A stretch of DNA of 64,000 nt, from assembly GCA_029027985.1 (NCBI GenBank), contig CP119076.1, forward strand, positions 4,152,422-4,216,421, in the 5' to 3' direction. The notes under the pieces were generated by a model. It made no database searches, had not been told where the DNA came from, and worked only from the letters and a program-made list of their open reading frames with translations. A program made the translations under genes and the position numbers. The DNA comes from Klebsiella aerogenes. GTDB taxonomy: Bacteria > Pseudomonadota > Gammaproteobacteria > Enterobacterales > Enterobacteriaceae. Of the stretch, positions 58,724 to 64,000 are shown one piece after another; the first letter of the stretch is position 1, and each line of letters starts with the position of its first letter.

Positions 58724-59354
58724 GAAAGAAACACAATTTACTGCAACGACTGTTCCGGCTGATTACTGGGTTGATGCTAAAGGTGCATTAATCCCGGAGA
58801 AACTCCTTAAGCCCATTGACAAGGCTCGTGATGCTTTGGTTGGTGAGATTGTAACTAAAGCTATTGAGTTGAATAAACTGATGGCGGCTTTCAAAGCGGT
58901 GACATTTGCCGATATTGCGGCGTTTGTTGACCTTTCGGCTAATGAATATGGCGTGACAGTTGGTGGTAAAAAGGGGAATGTCACCCTCTTTACCTTTGAC
59001 GGTCGTTATAAAATTCAGCGGGCAATGGCTGACAGAATGCAGTTTGACGAACGCATCCAGGCAGCAAAAGCGTTAATTGATGCGTGTCTCAATGAGTGGA
59101 CAGAGAATGCCCGCAAGGAAATAAAGGCGATCATTGATCGTGCGTTCGATGTCGATAAAGAAGGGAAAATCAGTGTCAGTGCAGTTCTTTCCCTGCGTCG
59201 TTATGAATTCGACGATGAGCGCTGGAAAAAAGCAATGGTGATTATCGGCGAGTCGTTGCAGGTTCTGAACACCAGTTCATATATCCGCATTTATGAGCGG
59301 GTTGGTGATAATGGTCAGTACAGGCCGATTTCTCTGGATATGGCGGCGGTGTGA
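58716..59354 (+). CDS. DUF3164 family phage protein
   Basis: This 212-residue cytosolic protein is characteristic of Mu-like phage early regions. It has a helical N-terminus (IPEKLLKPIDKARDALVGEIVTKAIELNKLM), the core ANEYGVTVGGKKGNVTLFTFDGRYKIQRAMADRM (about 78-110), and a C-terminal RRYEFDDERWKKAMVIIGESLQV. No enzyme motif is visible. The start MDKKETQF follows GAGG. Its place after muB is where Mu has gam and other semi-essential early genes. Confidence 0.85.
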   Translation: MDKKETQFTATTVPADYWVDAKGALIPEKLLKPIDKARDALVGEIVTKAIELNKLMAAFKAVTFADIAAFVDLSANEYGVTVGGKKGNVTLFTFDGRYKIQRAMADRMQFDERIQAAKALIDACLNEWTENARKEIKAIIDRAFDVDKEGKISVSAVLSLRRYEFDDERWKKAMVIIGESLQVLNTSSYIRIYERVGDNGQYRPISLDMAAV

Positions 59355-59355
59355 T

Positions 59356-59544
59356 ATGAACGCGAATGAGTTTAACCGTAAATATAAATCAGGTACCGCG
59401 TTCTGGCATCAACGCCCAAAAGAAACCGAACGTCGGGCAGTAAGAACTGTTGCTGCGGCTATGGATTTGAAGTCAGCGACAATTGTGGAAATTAACGTAG
59501 AGCCCTGGCTTGCAAACGTGAACTCTCTTACGCGTCAGGACTAA
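59356..59544 (+). CDS. Small phage protein, unknown (62 aa)
   Basis: Begins MNANEFNRKYKSGTAFWHQR, a basic protein whose start lies 1 bp after the DUF3164 stop, implying translational coupling. The NEFNRKYKSGTAF pattern recalls the NFNRRYPVGSRF pattern of the protein at 62514. Function unknown. Confidence 0.65.
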   Translation: MNANEFNRKYKSGTAFWHQRPKETERRAVRTVAAAMDLKSATIVEINVEPWLANVNSLTRQD

Positions 59545-59568
59545 TTAAACCTTAATTACTTATTAAAT

Positions 59569-59598
59569 GGCGTAATGCGTCAGGGGCACGCTTACGCC
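59569..59598. other. Intercistronic hairpin
   Basis: GGCGTAATGCGT and ACGCTTACGCC pair with one bulge around a 7-base loop, 18 bp before the next start codon. It lacks a U-tract, so it is more likely an RNA processing or translation-control element than a terminator. Confidence 0.45.
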
Positions 59599-59616
59599 TG
59601 AACCGAGGATAAGACC

Positions 59617-59991
59617 ATGTCAGTAACTGTCATAGACGAAATGCTATTTAAGGTTTTTGGCTCTGTTGAAAAAAACAATGAGGGTACAGAACTCATTTTT
59701 CGTAATAACGGATGGGATGAAATATTTACTTTCTTCCATGAGCAGGATTGCTGTGAAAGCGTCTGGATTGAAGATATCGAAGGTGACCTGAGCGACCTTG
59801 AAGATTCACCCATTCTTGAAGCAGAGGTGGTAAGTAATAAAGAAACTGATGATTCCTGCGATTCCAGAACATGGACTTTTTTCAAGTTTGGAACAGCGAA
59901 AGGACATGTTGTTGTTCGCTGGTGTGGTGAAAGTAATGGTTATTATTCAGAGAGTGTAACTCTGAAAATCACCAAAACCATCGACTTTTAA
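59617..59991 (+). CDS. Acidic phage protein, unknown (124 aa)
   Basis: Very acidic, with VWIEDIEGDLSDLEDSPILEAE in the middle and beta-rich flanks (KGHVVVRWCGESNGYYSESV). It resembles a family of small hypothetical proteins found in phages of many types (a DUF7448-like pattern, from memory), with no known role. Ribosome site GAGG. The negative charge would allow DNA mimicry, but that is speculation. Confidence 0.65.
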   Translation: MSVTVIDEMLFKVFGSVEKNNEGTELIFRNNGWDEIFTFFHEQDCCESVWIEDIEGDLSDLEDSPILEAEVVSNKETDDSCDSRTWTFFKFGTAKGHVVVRWCGESNGYYSESVTLKITKTIDF

Positions 59992-60002
59992 AGGTTAATA
60001 AA

Positions 60003-60164
60003 ATGAAAGCATTATCATTTTACGATCGGATTATGCTCAATCCTTACCTTCGTCCGGTGACCTTAACTTTATGCGTTTTATTTTGCATCGCTGTATGGGG
60101 TGTAGGTATTCACTACAGCCTGAAAATGATTGAGCTGTTATTAACCGTATTTAAGGAGGCTTAA
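60003..60164 (+). CDS. Small single-pass membrane protein (53 aa)
   Basis: MKALSFYDRIMLNPYLRPVT is followed by a hydrophobic helix LTLCVLFCIAVWGVGIHYSL (about 21-40) and a short tail ending FKEA. It is preceded by the 20-base leader that also precedes the membrane protein at 63659. Its stop abuts the next ATG, whose ribosome site AAGGAGG it contains. Function unknown. Confidence 0.7.
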   Translation: MKALSFYDRIMLNPYLRPVTLTLCVLFCIAVWGVGIHYSLKMIELLLTVFKEA

Positions 60165-60683
60165 ATGGGCTTTTATAAAACATCCACAAAAAAGGCGCTT
60201 GGCGCATGGGATAATGAAATTAACCAACGAATTTCTCTAAAAGAAAAAGCGGACGCATTCGCTAAAAAATTTGGCGGTAAGCCTGTCTTTTCTGGTAGCG
60301 CTACAGACTATCACTTTCACGGTCTGTCATTCGATGTCGCGCCACTTATTGGACATAGCAGTCTCTGGACGCTTTCCCGTTCGCAGAATGGTTATACCCG
60401 CAAGCCCCGTGGTAAGACCCGCATTCCCCGCGAGCGCCGCGAGGAACATCAGCAGCTGCTGGACGCATGGGATGACGGTCGCCCCACGGAAAGAATCTCA
60501 AGGGAGCCTTACTGGAAAGCCCTGGGTCTTGAATGGGGAATGTTGATCCTGTGTGGCATTACCCACTATCGGGTCGGGGATGTGATTTATTTCAAAACCG
60601 AAGCCAGACCATCCCCGGATTCCGGTGCAATAGAAATTGTTGAATCGGAATTTAAAGCCGCTGAAAAAACATTGGGCTCATAA
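60165..60683 (+). CDS. Phage protein, unknown (172 aa)
   Basis: Soluble mixed protein. N-terminal part MGFYKTSTKKALGAWDNEIN with a Lys-rich helix, a basic middle (RKPRGKTRIPRERREEHQQLL) and a more hydrophobic ALGLEWGMLILCGITHYRVGDVIYFKT near residues 118-146. I do not recognise the family. It is tightly packed between a membrane protein and a short basic protein. Confidence 0.65.
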   Translation: MGFYKTSTKKALGAWDNEINQRISLKEKADAFAKKFGGKPVFSGSATDYHFHGLSFDVAPLIGHSSLWTLSRSQNGYTRKPRGKTRIPRERREEHQQLLDAWDDGRPTERISREPYWKALGLEWGMLILCGITHYRVGDVIYFKTEARPSPDSGAIEIVESEFKAAEKTLGS

Positions 60684-60695
60684 CAGGGGGCGATT

Positions 60696-60920
60696 ATGGC
60701 TGGATATCTCTGTGTCTCCGGGTGCGAAGTTCAGGATATGGGTAGTAAGCGTATTTATCACCTTAACGATAATTCCGTTGTAATTGAGCATCCCGATTAC
60801 CCAGGAAAGACAAGATTTCAATTTTATACCCGTAGCGGTCAGTCAATCCGTAAACCGGCTGATAAAACCGCAATGAAACAAGCCGTAGAACGTCATAAGA
60901 AACGTTGGAGATTAGCATGA
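60696..60920 (+). CDS. Small phage protein, unknown (74 aa)
   Basis: MAGYLCVSGCEVQDMGSKRI opens a beta-rich basic protein ending KQAVERHKKRWRLA. The ribosome site is GGGGG. It overlaps the HD hydrolase start by 4 bp (ATGA), so the two are coupled. Confidence 0.65.
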   Translation: MAGYLCVSGCEVQDMGSKRIYHLNDNSVVIEHPDYPGKTRFQFYTRSGQSIRKPADKTAMKQAVERHKKRWRLA

Positions 60921-61456
60921 ATACCGAAAACCGTTTTATTACCACCTGGTCAGGTCAGCACTTTTATTTTTGTAATTCAGGTATTGACGTTATTTATATT
61001 GATGATATCGCCCAGGCGCTTTCCAACCTGTGTCGCTTTACGGGTCATCTCGATGAGTTCTATAGCGTCGCTCAGCATTCGGTTTTGGCGAGCTATCTGG
61101 TGCCGCCTGAGTTGGCACTTGAAGCGCTGCTGCACGACGCCAGCGAGGCTTATTGCAATGATATTGCCGCGCCGCTTAAAGCCTTACTGCCGGATTATCG
61201 CGGTATTGAAAAATGGGTTGAGGGCTTAATCAGCCAGAAGTTTGGCCTTCCCGAAACCATGAGTCCGGTAGTCAAACAGGCTGATCTCATCATGCTGGCC
61301 ACAGAACGCCGTGACCTGTTTATTGACGACGATACCGAGTGGGCCATTCTCAGGGGCATTCAGCCTACGGATAAATTTATCATCAGCCCGCTTAATCCAC
61401 GTCAGGCCAGAAAGTTGTTTATGGAGCGTTGGCATGAACTTAAACCAGCAGCATAA
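60917..61456 (+). CDS. HD-domain phosphohydrolase, YfdR-like
   Basis: This 179-residue HD-superfamily protein is related to YfdR of the E. coli CPS-53 prophage and to 5'-deoxynucleotidases. Metal ligands are visible as His in FYSVAQHSVLAS (about residue 56), the HD pair in EALLHDASEAYCNDI (about 75-90) and Asp in VVKQADLIMLATERRDL. It probably dephosphorylates nucleotides, which could shift the host nucleotide pool. It is coupled to the preceding gene by an ATGA overlap. Confidence 0.88.
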   Translation: MNTENRFITTWSGQHFYFCNSGIDVIYIDDIAQALSNLCRFTGHLDEFYSVAQHSVLASYLVPPELALEALLHDASEAYCNDIAAPLKALLPDYRGIEKWVEGLISQKFGLPETMSPVVKQADLIMLATERRDLFIDDDTEWAILRGIQPTDKFIISPLNPRQARKLFMERWHELKPAA

Positions 61457-61592
61457 AGATATCGATAAACAAAAGCTGATGACTGACGCATCGAGATTCA
61501 GGGATCCGGCCGAACGTCGTAGTTTCTGGTCAGTCATCTTCATCACGTTTATTTCAGCATTAGCTATCGTCCTTTTTAACTTTATTTTTTAG
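61434..61592 (+). CDS. Small membrane protein (52 aa)
   Basis: Begins MNLNQQHKDIDKQKLMTDAS and ends with one TM helix (FWSVIFITFISALAIVLFNFIF). The start lies inside the end of the HD gene (23-bp overlap). A start this deep needs translational coupling. Function unknown. Confidence 0.6.
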   Translation: MNLNQQHKDIDKQKLMTDASRFRDPAERRSFWSVIFITFISALAIVLFNFIF

Positions 61593-61604
61593 GAAAATTA
61601 CCAA

Positions 61605-62294
61605 ATGAGTCATGACAAAGATGTTTTAAATAGATTCCTGATAAATACTGCCAATCACACAATGAAGGTTCACCGCGATGATGGTATTTATCGTCATCTG
61701 GAGTTTTCACGTAATGGCAGTAACAGTTATCGGTTTGATCTGGTTACATGGCCAGGCTATCTGTGCGTCACCGGCGATATGGGAACGTGGACCTTTAGCC
61801 GCATCACAGACATGTTCGATTTTTTCACGGCCAGCCATTTCGGGCGGCAGGAAAGTTTTCTTATTAACCCTGGCTATTGGTCAGAGAAATTTGAAGCGGG
61901 TGCAGGTCGTGGTCGGCGTGAGTCGCCTTGTTTCGAGTTCGATGCACAGGCCTTTGATAGCGGGTTACAGCAGTGGCTTGATGCTTATCTCGAAGAGTGT
62001 GACGACGATGATGACGCTAAAGAGGTCAGAGACGCTATAGATGAGCTGAAGGGTAACAACTTCACCACAGAGAGCGATGCGTATCATGCCCTCGATAGCG
62101 CCTATTTTCCAGGCAATGTCAGTGCATTCGACATCTGGGATGGTATTGAAGGTCTCCAGGCGTACAGCGTCCACTATCTCTGGGTCTGTTATGCGATTGT
62201 GTGGGGAGTTGAGCGTTACCGCACCGCCAAACTGACGGACAAAGCAATCAATACTTTGCTGGCCTTTCAGTTCGTTAACATGAAAAAGGAGTAA
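61605..62294 (+). CDS. Phage protein, unknown (229 aa)
   Basis: Soluble acidic protein beginning MSHDKDVLNRFLINTANHTM. It has a conserved-looking SYRFDLVTWPGYLCVTGDMGTWTFSRITDMFDFF block (about 40-74), an acidic middle (LEECDDDDDAKEV) and a Trp/Tyr-rich C-terminal helix. The WPGYLCVTGDMGTW block is common to a widespread family of hypothetical phage and prophage proteins. Function unknown. Confidence 0.7.
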   Translation: MSHDKDVLNRFLINTANHTMKVHRDDGIYRHLEFSRNGSNSYRFDLVTWPGYLCVTGDMGTWTFSRITDMFDFFTASHFGRQESFLINPGYWSEKFEAGAGRGRRESPCFEFDAQAFDSGLQQWLDAYLEECDDDDDAKEVRDAIDELKGNNFTTESDAYHALDSAYFPGNVSAFDIWDGIEGLQAYSVHYLWVCYAIVWGVERYRTAKLTDKAINTLLAFQFVNMKKE

Positions 62295-62296
62295 TT

Positions 62297-62536
62297 ATGA
62301 GTCGGGAATATATTTCTACCGTCATGGGCAATGTTATTACCGATGCACTTGCGGTACATCTTGACCGGTTAGAGCTTCAAATAAACGAAGAACTCAAATC
62401 CAGTAATTACATGATTACTTCTGAGCTAGCTAAAAATGCAGCAAACATCGAGTATTTGCGTACGCATATTGTAGTTAATCAGCGGGTAGAGTTATTTCAA
62501 CTAGGGGATGACGATGATGAAGAGTCTCCTGCGTAA
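62297..62536 (+). CDS. Small phage protein, unknown (79 aa)
   Basis: Begins MSREYISTVMGNVITDALAV; mostly helical and acidic with a tail of Asp/Glu (LGDDDDEESPA). The good ribosome site AAAGGAG overlaps the previous stop. Its 3' end overlaps the next frame by 23 bp. Confidence 0.65.
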   Translation: MSREYISTVMGNVITDALAVHLDRLELQINEELKSSNYMITSELAKNAANIEYLRTHIVVNQRVELFQLGDDDDEESPA

Positions 62537-62732
62537 TATGACCGCCGGTAACTTTAACCGGCGTTATCCGGTGGGCTCCCGTTTCCGGTATTACATCGTT
62601 CCCGGGATGCCTGAAGTAGAAGAAGTCGTCACCACCTCTGAAGCCTGGCATGTACGCAGCGGCCGGCTGGTCGTCCGGGTTGCCGGGAAAATCGGGGGCG
62701 TGTCGGTTAATAAACTCGAACCCATTCAGTGA
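62514..62732 (+). CDS. Small basic phage protein, unknown (72 aa)
   Basis: MMKSLLRNMTAGNFNRRYPV opens a basic beta-rich protein with VSVNKLEPIQ at the end. Several Met codons (62508, 62514, 62517) are possible; AGGGG is spaced best for 62514. It resembles small early proteins of other transposable phages in size only. Confidence 0.6.
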   Translation: MMKSLLRNMTAGNFNRRYPVGSRFRYYIVPGMPEVEEVVTTSEAWHVRSGRLVVRVAGKIGGVSVNKLEPIQ

Positions 62733-62741
62733 GTCATTCTT

Positions 62742-62765
62742 GCAGGCACTTTGCGGAGTGCCTGC
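62742..62765. other. Perfect 9-bp hairpin before gemA
   Basis: GCAGGCACT and AGTGCCTGC flank the loop TTGCGG, 26 bp before the gemA start codon. No U-tract follows. It could act on RNA stability or mark a transcription boundary between early and middle genes. Confidence 0.5.
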
Positions 62766-62791
62766 CGTAATGGCAACCAACAGGAGGTAAT

Positions 62792-63268
62792 ATGTCCACT
62801 CCAGCAAAACGCGGCCTTATCGGGGCCATCAAAGCCGGTCAGGCTCATCTGGGCTGGGATGACGCGACATATCGCGCTGTTCTGGCCCGCCTGTGTAACG
62901 GCAAAACCTCATCCACAAAATGTTCTCTCGACGAACTGCAGGCCGTGCGTGAATACATGCATGAGCAGGGCTTCCCCCGCCAGTCAGCCCGTCACGGCAA
63001 GCGGCCAAATGTGGCCCGTTCGCGCAAAACGATGCTCAGCAAAATTGAAGCTTTGCTTGCAGATGCAAAACGCCCGTGGAATTATGCCGAGAAAATGTGC
63101 GATCATATGTTTCAGGTAAAGCGTGTGGAATGGTTGACGGATGAACAGTTAACCAAGCTGATGCAGGCGCTGGCCATAGACGCAAAACGGCGTAAAAAAC
63201 GGGAGACAACAGATGAATCTGCAACAGGTGACAGAACTACTGCCCCCGGCAGTAATACAGATAGCTGA
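62792..63268 (+). CDS. gemA: GemA/gp16 family regulatory protein (DUF1018)
   Basis: This 158-residue protein of the Mu gp16/GemA family affects host gene expression in Mu. The diagnostic N-terminus is GLIGAIKAGQAHLGWDDATYRAVLARL (about 8-34), with a basic helix in the middle and RVEWLTDEQLTKLMQAL near residues 110-127. The strong ribosome site AGGAGGTAAT suggests high expression. Its end overlaps the Mor gene by 56 bp. Confidence 0.9.
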   Translation: MSTPAKRGLIGAIKAGQAHLGWDDATYRAVLARLCNGKTSSTKCSLDELQAVREYMHEQGFPRQSARHGKRPNVARSRKTMLSKIEALLADAKRPWNYAEKMCDHMFQVKRVEWLTDEQLTKLMQALAIDAKRRKKRETTDESATGDRTTAPGSNTDS

Positions 63269-63647
63269 CCTGATTGGCTTCCCGGCCACCGAGCAGCTGC
63301 TATCCGCGTTCGGTGGTACCACTTTCCCGATTGGTAAAGGTCTCCGCGCTCTCGGCGCTAACCGCGCCGCTCTTCTCCGCGATACCATCGGCGACCACAA
63401 TACCCAACTCCTGATCAAAAACTTTGGCGGTGAGGTGCTTTATCTTCCTCGTTGCGATCGGGCGTTACGTGAGTTGCGTAACCGTCGGTTCCTGGCTGAG
63501 TTTGACACCGTTCGTCAGGATGGGACGTCTTCACTGATGGCCATGACTCTGCTATGCCCGCGTTATGGTTTTAGTGATCGCTTTGGATGGGAATTGCTTA
63601 GCAAACGTAGGCAAGATTTATCAACCAGACAACAAGCACTTTTTTAA
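63213..63647 (+). CDS. mor: Mor-type middle-operon transcription activator
   Basis: Mor turns on the Mu middle promoter, leading to C and late genes. The 144-residue protein has the Mor/C dimerization domain (LLPPAVIQIADLIGFPATEQLLSAFGG, about 9-35) and a C-terminal helix-turn-helix-like region (AEFDTVRQDGTSSLMAMTLLCPRYGFSDRFGWELLSKR, about 95-133). It is the last recognised regulator in the window. The ribosome site is GGGAGA and it starts inside gemA. Confidence 0.9.
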   Translation: MNLQQVTELLPPAVIQIADLIGFPATEQLLSAFGGTTFPIGKGLRALGANRAALLRDTIGDHNTQLLIKNFGGEVLYLPRCDRALRELRNRRFLAEFDTVRQDGTSSLMAMTLLCPRYGFSDRFGWELLSKRRQDLSTRQQALF

Positions 63648-63658
63648 AGGTTAATAAA

Positions 63659-64000
63659 ATGGAATTTTTAGTAGCACTGATTATTTTTGGACTTTCTGTC
63701 GCAGTGTACAAAGATGCTCTTGCGAAGAATATTGCACGTCCGGCACGATGGGGTATTGGCGTAGCTTTTATTTTTATTATTTTTTTACCCCTGTATCTTT
63801 TTAAACGAAAAAAAATAGCAGGTTCTGCTCTGGAGATTACAGACGCTCCGGGTATACAGGGAGGGAAAAATCTTAACCCCTTTGCCGCTTACATTTTGAT
63901 GTTCGTACTGTCTTTTATTGGGCCTTTTTTGGGTTTTGTCAAAGGTGATCTTCCTGGATGTAACTCGCCAGAAGTAGCCAGCGTCATTACCAAGCTTCTA
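63659..64000 (+). CDS. Phage membrane protein, cut by window edge
   Basis: 114 codons are visible without a stop. MEFLVALIIFGLSVAVYKDA opens with a TM segment; further hydrophobic stretches are WGIGVAFIFIIFLPLYLF (about 36-53) and AAYILMFVLSFIGPFLGFV (about 81-99). Mu has lysis genes downstream of mor/C, so a holin-type role is possible but unproven. The leader is identical over 20 bases to that of the membrane gene at 60003. Confidence 0.7.
   Translation, partial: MEFLVALIIFGLSVAVYKDALAKNIARPARWGIGVAFIFIIFLPLYLFKRKKIAGSALEITDAPGIQGGKNLNPFAAYILMFVLSFIGPFLGFVKGDLPGCNSPEVASVITKLL

Larger units (their letters stand above)
53829..64000. mobile_element. Mu-like transposable prophage, left arm (right end outside window)
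   Basis: The order repressor, ner, transposase A, ATPase B, small early genes with DUF3164, GemA/gp16 and Mor is diagnostic of Mu-like (transposable) phages. The host side ends after a GNAT gene. Mu-type ends begin with TG; TG dinucleotides at 53816, 53829 and 53841 in the AT-rich stretch are candidate left ends, so the first coordinate is approximate within about 30 bp. At least 10 kb is present; late genes and attR are off the right edge. There is no sign of decay: every recognised phage gene is intact. Confidence 0.9.

Overview
The window is a chromosomal segment of an enterobacterium. Gene content and order match the thr-to-opgB part of Escherichia coli K-12, read in reverse. The Klebsiella/Raoultella group is the most likely source. 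Reasons: E. coli-like proteins throughout, GC-rich codon use, a pobA/pobR pair and a lone cellobiose-type PTS permease inside the conserved backbone, and no creBCD, yjjI-yjjW or yjjJ at their K-12 positions. The genus call is an inference.

Layout. 1-5.3 kb: partial MFS transporter, mog, talB, yaaJ, yaaA, yaaX. 5.3-10.2 kb: threonine operon thrLABC with attenuator and promoter. 10.3-20.9 kb: yjtD, yjjY, arcA, creA, rob, gpmB, yjjX, trpR with its operator, slt, ettA, nadR. 20.9-25.1 kb: radA, serB, ytjB, lplA. 25.1-29.7 kb: nucleoside-catabolic deoCABD operon with REP elements between genes and a compact CRP/CytR/DeoR control region. 29.9-37.4 kb: yjjV, yjjU, ytjA, osmY, prfC, yjjG, rimI, holD, rsmC. 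37.5-37.9 kb: three tandem tRNA-Leu(CAG) genes behind a strong promoter. 37.9-46.2 kb is the variable part of the backbone: yjjZ and fhuF with Fur boxes, a membrane diguanylate cyclase, a PTS EIIC with a palindromic operator, a YbaK-like deacylase, the yjjQ-bglJ regulators, and pobA-pobR for 4-hydroxybenzoate. 46.5-53.7 kb: yjjP-yjjB, dnaT-dnaC, yjjA, opgB and two GNAT acetyltransferase genes.

From about 53.82 kb to the right edge lies the left arm of a Mu-like transposable prophage. It carries a LexA-type self-cleaving repressor, a Ner-like regulator, MuA-type DDE transposase, MuB-type ATPase, a DUF3164 protein, a YfdR-like HD phosphohydrolase, about ten small proteins of unknown function, a GemA/gp16 protein, a Mor-type middle activator, and a membrane protein cut by the window edge. 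A set of short operator-like repeats with predicted divergent promoters lies between repressor and ner and forms the presumed lysis/lysogeny switch.

No CRISPR array, insertion sequence or rRNA gene was seen. The least explained content is the block of small early genes between muB and gemA (58.06-62.73 kb).
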